64,000 nt of DNA from Bacteroides intestinalis. GTDB taxonomy: Bacteria > Bacteroidota > Bacteroidia > Bacteroidales > Bacteroidaceae. Made by a program: the position numbers and the translations under genes. The notes under the pieces are model-generated. The model worked only from the letters and a program-made list of their open reading frames with translations, did not search any database and was not told the DNA's origin. This document shows, in pieces, positions 1 to 8,152 of this stretch. The stretch's first letter is position 1, and the number at the start of each line of letters is the position of its first letter. Location of the stretch: contig NZ_QRZF01000015.1 of NCBI RefSeq assembly GCF_003464595.1, positions 1-64,000 of the forward strand. Reading direction: 5' to 3'.

Positions 1-172
1 TTTAGGAAATTTGTTTCTTACTTTGCAGGCTGAAAAGGCGGTTTGCTCGTCTTTTTTATAGAAAGATTTGCAAGGCTATTACTAAGGATAACCTGATTCT
101 TTTGATAGTCAGAGATGCATATTACCAGTTAATAATGAAGAGATTTTTAATATTACTAACAATTTAAATTTT

Positions 173-292
173 ATGATTATGAAAGTAGAAAAGGAAATGA
201 AGTATGAAGCTCCAGAAGTGGAGGTTTTAGAGGTAGAAGTAGAATTGGGATTTGCAGCATCGCCTGAAAAGCCTGAAATACCTGAATGGTAA
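173..292 (+). CDS. Small acidic peptide (39 aa), possible precursor or leader-type peptide
   Basis: A 39-codon frame opens with ATG at 173 (a second ATG lies two codons on) and ends with TAA at 290-292. The middle is a run of alternating Glu and Val (APEVEVLEVEVELGF), followed by FAAS and a Pro/Glu-rich tail PEKPEIPEW. Short Bacteroidales proteins with a Tyr-x-x-Pro start, an acidic beta-type stretch and a small-residue step near the C-terminus are common and uncharacterised. It lies 42 bases upstream of a large surface lipoprotein and in the same direction as an ABC exporter, a kinase-like and a nucleotidyltransferase-like gene, so it could be a processed or modified peptide. There is no Gly-Gly leader motif and no Cys. 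That it is translated is inferred from the clean frame and the family-like composition only. Confidence 0.6.
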   Translation: MIMKVEKEMKYEAPEVEVLEVEVELGFAASPEKPEIPEW

Positions 293-334
293 CTAGAACT
301 AATAACTAAATGTTTTATTAATCAAATAATTAAG

Positions 335-3031
335 ATGAAAACAAGGTATATCTTAGCTTCTTTAAGTTTAGTGGGTTTGTTTGCTTCTTGCCAGAATGAG
401 GAATTCGTGGCTGAACAAACAAGCAATGTGTTAAAAGGGCGCCCTACAGTGAATTTGACTTTAGAGAAAGGCGTAAATACCCGTTTGGTTGTAGGTGATA
501 ATGATGCTGTTGGATACAATAGTACTGATGAATTAGGTGCTGTCATTGTAGATGGGCAGACTCTATGGTCAATAAATGCTGGTCATGTTGGGAATAATAA
601 ATTCTATTATGACGAAACATCAGGTAAGTTTGTAACTAAGGGAACGACTGCTATTGGTTCTTGGGTGTTCTATACACAATATAGTAGTGATATGACAACT
701 CAAAGAGATGCTATCACCTATTCATTTAAGCAAATTCAGGAAGGCGATGCAACTTCAACAGCTTCTACGGCAACAGGCGTGGATTTCTTTGTATCACCGA
801 TAGTTCAGTTGGATGGATATGAAGGAGAGGATTTAGCTTTTTCTGTTCAAACACCATCTATCAATACTCGTGCTGTAATTGATTTGGCTTTTGATGCAAG
901 TTTGGATGTTACAGAAGTGCAAAAGATTGTTGTGGCAGCAAAGACTACTGGAGATAGTCCAACTCAATTTATCCTCAAGGGAAAGATTGATAATACGAAA
1001 TTGGAGGTAGCTGATGTAAGGAGCGCAACTTTAGTAGGTGCCGATAAAACTGCTAATGAGGTAATTTTAGAAGCAGCTCAGGAAATGTCTAATGTAGGTG
1101 AGTATAATGCAGCAACTCTTGAGAGTGATTTTTCTTCAATTGTAGAAGCTCAAGGCGTAGCAAATGACCAAGCAACATTCTTAGCTCTAGATTGTATTAG
1201 TCATGACGAAAATGCGACAGCAATGCCTGTAATCAATAATGAATTTAAGAGCATTATGCTGTTACCTGCAGATAGATATAAGAGCTTGACACTGTATGTG
1301 TATACAAACAAGGGAATCTATAAAAAAGAAATTAAGAATCCTACACCTGAAAACGACCAGGCAGTAGATGCTGATTTTTGGTTGAGACGCGGTCATCGTG
1401 TAAACTTGGCTAATATTACAAAATCAGCTAGTGCTGTTACAGAGAAGTTGTCTATAAAAGAAGCTAATCTCATTGAAAACTCGGTAGCTGCTACTGAAAC
1501 AGATGGTACTGTTGTTTTGAAAACTGCTGACCTGATTGCTGCGATCAATGCTATTCAAACAGATGGTAATGTAGAAATTAATGTTATTGGCGATGCTAAT
1601 CATCAGACGATTATCAATAAAGCTGTGATGGATGCATTAACTGAGGTGAAAAAAGCAAAGCCGAATGTTCAATTAATATTTAGTACACCAATGAATATTG
1701 AGGGTACTAGTGATGCAGCTGCTCCGCTTGATTTGCATGACATTACTTTTGAAGAAGGGGCTACTTTAACGGCGGGCTATGCTGTGGTCAATTCAGATAT
1801 AAATATTCCTGCAACAAAGAATATAACAGTCACTGCAAATACTACATTGATATTTGCAGAAGCAGCTAATGAAGATCTTTCTTATGTTTATACTGGCCTT
1901 GTAAATAAGGGTACTGTTAATGTAGGAGCCAGCATCTCTATTGGTACTATTACTAATTTTGGAGTTATTTCTATTGATGAAGAAAAAGCGTTGACAACAA
2001 CGGCAGATGTAATCAATAATGGTATTGTTACAAATAATGGTACTTGGAACATTAAGGGTAATACAGAAAATACAGTTATGGATGCATCCGCTGCAACGAT
2101 CAATAACTTTGGTATCATTAATATAAAAGGAGCCACTGCTAATAGCAATATTATTAATAATGGTAAGCAAACAACATCAGGCGCTACTATTACTGCTGAA
2201 GGAAAAGGCATAATCAATGTAATGGAAACGTTTGCTAATAAGGGAATAATTAACAATTATAAGTCTTCAGTTATTTTAGTTAAGACTGGTGATGCCGTTT
2301 CTTCTGCACTGAACAATGAAAGTACGGCAACTATCAACAACTATGGTGATTTGTATTGTAATGAAGGTAACAATACTATTAATAATGTCGGTAGCATATA
2401 TGCAGAGTCCAATTCTACTACTTATATTACTACCAATACGAATGATGTTAGTTCTGAGTATACTACAACTAATACGGCCAATATGGGAGAAATTTTCTTG
2501 AATGCACGTAATAGTGACGTAAGTGTAACTACAGTTGCTAAGAAGGGATATATTTCATTCGCTGTTCCATCTTCTGTGAGTAAAATAGACGCGCAATCTG
2601 GTGATAAATTCAACAAAGTTTATCTGAAAGGTAAATGTGAAGTAGCAAGTCCTGCTGTTAAATATGTTGTAGCAGATGCTGGAACAGATGAAGTTATTTT
2701 GACGAATAACCAATATGCAGAACTGACATTTAATACAGATGCTACTATTTATGCTGATCCTGTAACGAAGGTGAAAGTTGGTAAACTATCTGTTGCAAAA
2801 GATGTGAGAGTAAAACTTCCGACAGAGAATGCTATGGGAGTATATGATGTTGATTTTACTACTACTACTCTTACAGATAAATGCAAGACAAGTGCAGAAA
2901 TCGAGAATAAGGGTACTATTTTAGTTGGTGGTAATTTCTGGAGCTCATTGTCGCTACCTAGTTCTGGTACATTTGCTTCCGGTGATGGTAATACCAGTGC
3001 ATTCCACTGGGGTGAAGCAGATTGGAATTAA
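335..3031 (+). CDS. Surface lipoprotein with fimbrillin-like N-terminal half and Asn/Gly-rich repeat region
   Basis: This 898-residue protein starts with a lipoprotein signal, with Cys19 in the box LFASC followed by QNEEF. Residues about 30-370 look like a Bacteroidales fimbrillin-type beta-sandwich and end with FWLRRGHRVNL. From about residue 510 to 770 there are repeats built on INN-aromatic-G-hydrophobic (for example TINNFGIINIKG and TINNYGDLYCNEG), spaced like rungs of a parallel beta-helix. The C-terminus is rich in aromatic residues (FHWGEADWN). It is probably exported to the outer surface as an adhesin or structural protein; no catalytic motif was seen. The gene is A+T rich compared with the genes that follow. 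It sits between a small peptide gene and a Wzz-like gene and ends at a strong terminator. The fimbrillin link is a judgement from residue pattern and is uncertain. Confidence 0.75.
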   Translation: MKTRYILASLSLVGLFASCQNEEFVAEQTSNVLKGRPTVNLTLEKGVNTRLVVGDNDAVGYNSTDELGAVIVDGQTLWSINAGHVGNNKFYYDETSGKFVTKGTTAIGSWVFYTQYSSDMTTQRDAITYSFKQIQEGDATSTASTATGVDFFVSPIVQLDGYEGEDLAFSVQTPSINTRAVIDLAFDASLDVTEVQKIVVAAKTTGDSPTQFILKGKIDNTKLEVADVRSATLVGADKTANEVILEAAQEMSNVGEYNAATLESDFSSIVEAQGVANDQATFLALDCISHDENATAMPVINNEFKSIMLLPADRYKSLTLYVYTNKGIYKKEIKNPTPENDQAVDADFWLRRGHRVNLANITKSASAVTEKLSIKEANLIENSVAATETDGTVVLKTADLIAAINAIQTDGNVEINVIGDANHQTIINKAVMDALTEVKKAKPNVQLIFSTPMNIEGTSDAAAPLDLHDITFEEGATLTAGYAVVNSDINIPATKNITVTANTTLIFAEAANEDLSYVYTGLVNKGTVNVGASISIGTITNFGVISIDEEKALTTTADVINNGIVTNNGTWNIKGNTENTVMDASAATINNFGIINIKGATANSNIINNGKQTTSGATITAEGKGIINVMETFANKGIINNYKSSVILVKTGDAVSSALNNESTATINNYGDLYCNEGNNTINNVGSIYAESNSTTYITTNTNDVSSEYTTTNTANMGEIFLNARNSDVSVTTVAKKGYISFAVPSSVSKIDAQSGDKFNKVYLKGKCEVASPAVKYVVADAGTDEVILTNNQYAELTFNTDATIYADPVTKVKVGKLSVAKDVRVKLPTENAMGVYDVDFTTTTLTDKCKTSAEIENKGTILVGGNFWSSLSLPSSGTFASGDGNTSAFHWGEADWN

Positions 3032-3072
3032 ATTGAAACTCTTTCGATATATTATCGAATAATCAATAAGTT

Positions 3073-3110
3073 ACCCGTCATTGACTAAATGTATCAATGA
3101 CGGGTTTCTT
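3073..3110 (+). terminator. Rho-independent terminator after the 335-3031 lipoprotein gene
   Basis: A perfect 12-bp stem pairs 3073-3084 (ACCCGTCATTGA) with 3094-3105, with a 9-base loop, and is followed by TTCTT. It lies 42 bases after the lipoprotein stop codon and before the Wzz-like gene, so the genes from 3203 onward probably use their own promoter or read-through. Confidence 0.85.
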
Positions 3111-3202
3111 AATTTGTATGGTAAAAGATAATATCCTCGGATATTTATGTCTGGAAAACTCTATAGACTATTGACAATATTTTTTATATACATGATTCTA
3201 TA

Positions 3203-4381
3203 ATGAATAGTAGTACTATAAATACGGAAAATGTGGAACTGTTCTCTCAAGGGCAGGAGGTAGATCTACTGGGAATAATCAAGAAAATTTACAACTTCCG
3301 AAAATTATTACTTAAGGCCTGCTGTATCGGAGCTATTCTGGGAATAATTATGGCTTTCAGCATTCCTAAGGAATATACGGCAAATACACTTATTGCCCCG
3401 GAAGGTTATCGCAGAAGCTCCTCTTCGGGTATAAGTGCATTAGCTGATATGGCAGATATAGATATAAGTTCTTCTTCTGCTACCGAACGGGATGCTATTT
3501 ATCCATCCTTATATCCTTCTATTGTCAGTTCAACACCGTTTCTTATTCAGCTTTTTGATATTAAAGTACATGAGCAGAAAGACAGCACTATAATGCCTCT
3601 TTCCCGATACCTGAAAGAACGTCAGAAGAGACCGTGGTGGAGTGTCATTACATCGGTACCAGCTAAGCTGATTGACCGGACTATTTCTCTATTCAAGGAT
3701 ATATCGGACGAAAACAGAGAAAGAACAAAGACTAAAATAGACCCTTTTTGGCTAACCCGTGAGGAGGCAGGTATGGCTGGGGCCATTTCTTCCAGAATTA
3801 ATATTGAGGTGGACAAAAAGAAAAAGACCATAAAAATATTTGTTACCATGCAGGATCCACAGGTTGCTGCTACAGTGGCTGATACCGTACAGGCACGACT
3901 GAAGAAATACATAACAGAATATAGGACAAGTAAGGCACGCCGATTGTTGGAATATGCGGAAAAGCTTCGTAAAGAAGCACGGGCAGAATATTATGAAGCT
4001 CAGAAAAGATATACCCGATATGCAGATGGCAATCAGGGACTGGTGAAACTGACTTCGCGTGCCGAGCAGGCAAGATTACGGAATGAAATGGATCTGGCTC
4101 AGGCTATCTACAATCAGACGGAACAACAAGTACAAATCGCTAAAGCAAAGGTAGAGAAAGAGACTCCCGTCTATGCAGTAATCCAGCCGGTACAGATTCC
4201 ACTTAGTCCCTCGAAGCCTCGAAAAATGGTAATCCTTGCGGGATGTATCTTTTTGGCAGGCGCAGGAAGCATTAGCTGGATTTTGTTTGCGAAAGACTTT
4301 GTGGAAGGCTTTTTAAGAAACATAAGGAGAAAAAGAAAGACATCGGAAGACGAATATAATCAAATGGTAGCTGATGATTAA
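3203..4381 (+). CDS. Wzz/GNVR-type chain-length determinant-like membrane protein
   Basis: A 392-residue protein with a short cytoplasmic N-terminus, a membrane segment at about residues 35-53, a long extracytoplasmic region with a predicted coiled coil (about 235-310, rich in Lys, Glu, Arg and Ala), a Pro-rich PLSPSKPRK motif and a second membrane segment at about 341-363. This is the layout of Wzz-type polysaccharide co-polymerases, which set chain length of surface polysaccharides. No Tyr-kinase domain follows. Its last 8 bases overlap the ABC transporter gene, so the two are translationally coupled. No glycosyltransferases are in view, so its partner may be the adjacent exporter rather than a capsule synthase; that is inference. 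Confidence 0.8.
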   Translation: MNSSTINTENVELFSQGQEVDLLGIIKKIYNFRKLLLKACCIGAILGIIMAFSIPKEYTANTLIAPEGYRRSSSSGISALADMADIDISSSSATERDAIYPSLYPSIVSSTPFLIQLFDIKVHEQKDSTIMPLSRYLKERQKRPWWSVITSVPAKLIDRTISLFKDISDENRERTKTKIDPFWLTREEAGMAGAISSRINIEVDKKKKTIKIFVTMQDPQVAATVADTVQARLKKYITEYRTSKARRLLEYAEKLRKEARAEYYEAQKRYTRYADGNQGLVKLTSRAEQARLRNEMDLAQAIYNQTEQQVQIAKAKVEKETPVYAVIQPVQIPLSPSKPRKMVILAGCIFLAGAGSISWILFAKDFVEGFLRNIRRKRKTSEDEYNQMVADD

Positions 4382-6023
4382 AGAAATAATTCAGTTGCTA
4401 CCTGAAAAGCAACGCAAGCGGGGTGTATGGGTGGCTTTTTCGGTATTATTGCGTGCTATCCTTGATTTTGCAGGAGTGGCGGCACTGATACCTATATTGC
4501 TGGCAGTGGTAAAACAAGACGGCGGACGGGGCATGATGCTGGTATTGTGTGGTGCCGTGTTGCTGTTTGTATTGCTGAAGAATGCCTTGGTGGTATTCCT
4601 GGCACGTGTACAAAGTCGTTACCAGTTAAAGATATATCGGGAATTCAGCAGACGGATGTTTGCCAATTATTACCATCGCGGATTGCTTTTCCTGAAAGGG
4701 AAGAGCAGTGTACAACTGGGGCATGAGGTAAACTATGTTTGCTATATGTTCAGTTCATGTGTATTGGCTCCGGTCTTTCGCATGGCGGGAGAGGCAGTAC
4801 TGGTGCTGCTGATGGTGACGGCGCTTGTCGTCTGGGAGCCGCTTGCCGGTTTTTTGCTTTGTGCGTCTTTTCTGCCTCTGGCCGGTCTGTATGTGGGTTT
4901 GGTACGGAGACGCCTGCGCCGTTATGGCATGGAAGAATTGGAAGCACGTCGCAAACAGAGCCGCACGGTAGTGGAAGCTTACCGTGGATATGCAGAACTG
5001 GAGATAGCCCGGGCTTTCCATACCTCGCTTGCTTCTTTCGACCAGGGAATGGAGGTTATCGTTCATAATCGTCTGCGAATGGAAGTGTACCAACTTTTTC
5101 CGTCTTTCCTCTCGGAAGTAGCTGTAGTGGCCGGATTGGCATTACTGATTGGTACCGGAAGTGGTGACTTGGGATTGGTAAGTGGCGTGTTTGCGGTAGC
5201 AGCTTTCAGGCTGATTCCTGCCGTGAGAGCTGTATTGAACAGTTGGGTGACACTTCAAAATGCTTCGCATACTATAACGGTGGTGAAAGAGGGCATACGC
5301 GAAGAATCGCAGCAAGGGATGCAAAACGAAACACCTTTTACACTTAAACAGAATATTGAATTGCGAAAACTCAGTTTTGCCTTTCCTGACGGGCATACAC
5401 TTTTCAGTAACCTGACTCTAAGTATCAGTTGTGGTGAACGTATCGGTATACGCGGAGCAAGCGGTTCGGGAAAATCGACTCTTTTTAACCTGATGCTTGG
5501 CTTCTTCCCACCTACATCCGGCGAGATACTTATAGATGGCAGGAAGCTGACCTCTACCAACCGAAGTGAGTGGCATAAACTGGTGGGATATGTACCGCAG
5601 GAGATATTTATTATAGAAGGTACACTCGCTGATAATATAGCACTGGGGCAACCGCAGGTTGACCGAACAAAAGTAATGCAGGTTTTGGAACAAGTGCAAC
5701 TGAAGGAATGGCTAGATGAATTATCACAAGGATTAGATACACCATTGGGTGAATATGGCAGCCGATTGTCTGGTGGCCAGAAACAGCGGATTGGCATTGC
5801 AAGGGCACTTTACAAAGAAGCTGAAGTCTTGTTCTTTGATGAAGCCACTTCCGCTCTGGATAACAAGACGGAACAGGAAATCAATCATGCATTGGAAATG
5901 CTTTCACTACAGCATCGTGAACTGACATTGATTGTCATAGCCCACCGTGAAAGCTCGTTGTCCTTTTGTGACCGAATATTCGATCTGGACACATGTGATA
6001 TAGTATATAACAATAAGGAATAA
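4374..6023 (+). CDS. ABC transporter, fused permease and ATP-binding domains
   Basis: A 549-residue half-transporter. The N-terminal ~300 residues hold several hydrophobic segments. The ATPase domain has Walker A GASGSGKST (about 361-369), a Q-loop YVPQ, the signature LSGGQKQR (about 465), Walker B VLFFDEATSALD and the switch His in IVIAHR. It is thus a complete, probably active exporter half that would work as a homodimer. There is no C39 peptidase domain at the N-terminus, so if it exports a peptide, leader removal happens elsewhere. It overlaps the Wzz-like gene by 8 bases and lies 5 bases before the HprK-like gene, which argues for one transcript. Substrate could be a peptide, lipid or glycan; the sequence does not decide. 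Confidence 0.88.
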   Translation: MIKEIIQLLPEKQRKRGVWVAFSVLLRAILDFAGVAALIPILLAVVKQDGGRGMMLVLCGAVLLFVLLKNALVVFLARVQSRYQLKIYREFSRRMFANYYHRGLLFLKGKSSVQLGHEVNYVCYMFSSCVLAPVFRMAGEAVLVLLMVTALVVWEPLAGFLLCASFLPLAGLYVGLVRRRLRRYGMEELEARRKQSRTVVEAYRGYAELEIARAFHTSLASFDQGMEVIVHNRLRMEVYQLFPSFLSEVAVVAGLALLIGTGSGDLGLVSGVFAVAAFRLIPAVRAVLNSWVTLQNASHTITVVKEGIREESQQGMQNETPFTLKQNIELRKLSFAFPDGHTLFSNLTLSISCGERIGIRGASGSGKSTLFNLMLGFFPPTSGEILIDGRKLTSTNRSEWHKLVGYVPQEIFIIEGTLADNIALGQPQVDRTKVMQVLEQVQLKEWLDELSQGLDTPLGEYGSRLSGGQKQRIGIARALYKEAEVLFFDEATSALDNKTEQEINHALEMLSLQHRELTLIVIAHRESSLSFCDRIFDLDTCDIVYNNKE

Positions 6024-6028
6024 AAGAA

Positions 6029-6886
6029 ATGGAACAGGATTATTTAATAGCCGGACATCGTATCCGGGTGAAAGGTGAGAGGCTGGTACAGGCGATAGAT
6101 GCATTAACAGGCTTTACCCCCTTTAAAATAATGGCAGATGGAGAGCCTCTTTGTCACTTTGTAGAGTCTACCACAGAAGCACCTTTATTTGAAACGGTGT
6201 TATATACGAATGAGATAGATGGTATTGTCAGTCATTTCGGCCGGTATAACAATGGCTTTCTCTTCGTAATGCTGCCTCCTGAAGGTGAAGCACTTGAGCT
6301 TTGGTTGGACGAAAACAAACAAGTGGCCAGTTTCAAGGGGAATTATAATCTCCGCCTGCTTCGGTTTGCATGCTGGATTGCCTATGGAGTGGCAACAATA
6401 CCTTTCCAAACAGTGGCTATTCATACCAGTACTATTGTATGCCGGAATAAAGCGATTCTCTTTTTGGGAGAAAGTGGTACAGGTAAGAGTACCCACACCC
6501 GTTTGTGGCGCGAAAATATACAAGGTGCTGTTCTGTTGAATGATGACAGTCCTATTCTTCGCATCATAAACGGAGAGCCATGGATATATGGCAGTCCATG
6601 GAGCGGAAAAACACCTTGTTACAAAAATGAAAGTTATCCGTTGGCGGCTTGCATACGCTTATCCCAGGCTCCATTTAACCAGATTAAGAAACTCAGTGTG
6701 GTTCAAGGGTACGGTGCGTTGCACCCTTCGTGCCCGCCTGATTTTGCTTACAGCGATGAATTGTATGATTATATCAGTAGTGCTTTGAGTTCATTACTTT
6801 CTGCTGTACCGGTTTATCATCTGGCTTGTCTGCCCGATGCTGATGCAGCGTATCTTTCTCATGATACGATCTTTGGCACCATGTGA
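6029..6886 (+). CDS. HprK-related / PEPCK-fold serine kinase-like protein
   Basis: A 285-residue protein with a Walker A P-loop GESGTGKST at residues about 147-155, followed by HTRLWRENI and an acidic LLNDDSPI stretch, as in HPr-kinase C-domain relatives. A YGSPWSGKTPCY segment downstream is also typical of this group. Members are found in RiPP (notably lasso peptide) clusters and in exopolysaccharide/exosortase loci, where the kinase-like protein is thought to modify a peptide or protein partner. The first ~120 residues are not recognised. It begins 5 bases after the ABC gene and is followed by a palindrome and a new promoter box, so it probably ends the transcript. Its own substrate is unknown. 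Confidence 0.8.
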   Translation: MEQDYLIAGHRIRVKGERLVQAIDALTGFTPFKIMADGEPLCHFVESTTEAPLFETVLYTNEIDGIVSHFGRYNNGFLFVMLPPEGEALELWLDENKQVASFKGNYNLRLLRFACWIAYGVATIPFQTVAIHTSTIVCRNKAILFLGESGTGKSTHTRLWRENIQGAVLLNDDSPILRIINGEPWIYGSPWSGKTPCYKNESYPLAACIRLSQAPFNQIKKLSVVQGYGALHPSCPPDFAYSDELYDYISSALSSLLSAVPVYHLACLPDADAAYLSHDTIFGTM

Positions 6887-6930
6887 AAGTAGTTTTCACC
6901 TCCGGAAAGGTAAAAATAAGCAGTGTACAG

Positions 6931-6960
6931 CATAAAAAATGAACAAGTTCATTTTTTATG
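6931..6960. promoter_or_regulatory. Near-perfect palindrome, operator or AU-rich terminator
   Basis: Two perfect 14-bp arms (6931-6944 CATAAAAAATGAAC, and 6947-6960) flank a 2-base centre. It lies between the HprK-like stop codon and the -7 box at 6975, covering where the -33 element of that promoter would fall. Either a repressor site or a bidirectional AU-rich terminator; it has few G-C pairs and the T-run is inside the stem. Confidence 0.6.
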
Positions 6961-6974
6961 CCCTTGGTTTGCAT

Positions 6975-6982
6975 TATCTTTG
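6975..6982 (+). promoter_or_regulatory. Bacteroides-type -7 box (TATCTTTG) for the nucleotidyltransferase gene
   Basis: TATCTTTG matches TAnnTTTG and lies 36 bases before the start codon at 7019. No exact TTTG lies about 19-20 bases upstream; the position is covered by the palindrome at 6931-6960, which is consistent with a regulated promoter. Confidence 0.5.
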
Positions 6983-7018
6983 CCCCGGAAAAGAAAACAG
7001 TGAATTCAGCAGAAGAAT

Positions 7019-8140
7019 ATGACTCCGATACAAAAACAGTTTTTTGCACTGGTGCAATCAGGTCTATGGGGCACACCTGTAGACGCCACTCTATTTAATG
7101 TACAGACAGATTGGCCGCAACTGTACCAATCAGCCAAAGTGCAAGCCCTACTAGGCATCACATTCGATGGTATGCAAACTCTGCCGCAAGAACTGCGTCC
7201 GAAGCGTGAACTTTATTTAAAGTGGTGCAATGCATTACTGCAAATAGAAGAGAACAATCGCATTCTGAATCAAGAGATCGCTAAGGTATACACGCTCTAT
7301 CGTGCTAATCAGATAGAACCGGTTCTGCTGAAAGGACAAGGAGTGGCACAAAATTACCTGAATCCATTGCACAGACAATGCGGAGACATTGATTTATATA
7401 TAGGTCCCAAGAATTATGAAAAGGCCAACAAGCTGTTAAGGACAGAATCTACCGGAGAACACGAAGAGAATCATAAACATACATGTATACACTGGCATGG
7501 TGTAGACATAGAAAACCACCGAGTACTCTCCCGGCTCAGTTCTCCTTCCTCCGACAAGAGTTTCCAACTGGAAATAGCCCGGTGGCATGGTACAACTGCT
7601 TGCCGGAATCTAGAAATAGAAGGTTACCAGGTAACTCTCCCTCCCCTATCTTTCGATGTAGCCTACGTGCTGACACACTCTGCATTACATTTCCTCAATG
7701 AGGGAATCGGACTCCGCCAGGTATGCGATTGGGCCAACATACTCCATACACAAAAAGACAATATCGATCTTAAAGAAATTGCTGATTTACTGCAAAAATG
7801 GGGATTAAGCAAAGCTGCCAAAATATTCGGGGTTGTAGCCGTAAACTATCTGGGACTCCCCATGGAAGAGTTGCCTATCCCCTATACTCAAAAAGATTTG
7901 GAAACCGGTGAATGGTTACTCAATGATATATGGCAAGGAGGCAATTTTGGGCAACATAACCAAAATCGCAAGCAACGCCCTAAAGGGTACTGGAGTGGAA
8001 AATGGTACACTTTCACCCGCGCCACTCAACGATGCCGTGAATTCGGAGCCTTGGCACCGGCCGAAGCACGTTGGTATCCTCTTATGCTTGCCGTTCATTC
8101 TGCTCAGATACAATGGAATAAAATGTGGAACAGAAATTAA
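7019..8140 (+). CDS. Nucleotidyltransferase family protein (PF14907-like)
   Basis: A 373-residue protein carrying the nucleotidyltransferase pattern of the PF14907 group: VLLKGQGVAQNY followed by CGDIDLYIG at residues about 121-129, whose acidic pair would bind metal and nucleotide. A later HSALHFL...DWANIL segment is also typical. Family members occur beside HprK-like kinases in lasso peptide and exopolysaccharide loci, where they may transfer nucleotidyl groups to a peptide or protein. The gene has its own promoter box but directly follows the HprK-like gene in the same direction, and the coiled-coil gene starts 12 bases after it. Substrate not known. Confidence 0.8.
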   Translation: MTPIQKQFFALVQSGLWGTPVDATLFNVQTDWPQLYQSAKVQALLGITFDGMQTLPQELRPKRELYLKWCNALLQIEENNRILNQEIAKVYTLYRANQIEPVLLKGQGVAQNYLNPLHRQCGDIDLYIGPKNYEKANKLLRTESTGEHEENHKHTCIHWHGVDIENHRVLSRLSSPSSDKSFQLEIARWHGTTACRNLEIEGYQVTLPPLSFDVAYVLTHSALHFLNEGIGLRQVCDWANILHTQKDNIDLKEIADLLQKWGLSKAAKIFGVVAVNYLGLPMEELPIPYTQKDLETGEWLLNDIWQGGNFGQHNQNRKQRPKGYWSGKWYTFTRATQRCREFGALAPAEARWYPLMLAVHSAQIQWNKMWNRN

Positions 8141-8152
8141 TTAGAAAATAGA

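Noticed and set aside
1905..2420. DNA-level tandem repeat
   Set aside because: The repeat is at the protein level (Asn/Gly pattern) with differing codons and spacing, so it is part of the lipoprotein rather than a DNA repeat element.
173..8140. Classical lasso peptide cluster
   Set aside because: The asparagine synthetase-like cyclase and the PqqD/transglutaminase-like maturase are not in the window, and the 39-residue peptide lacks a recognisable core.
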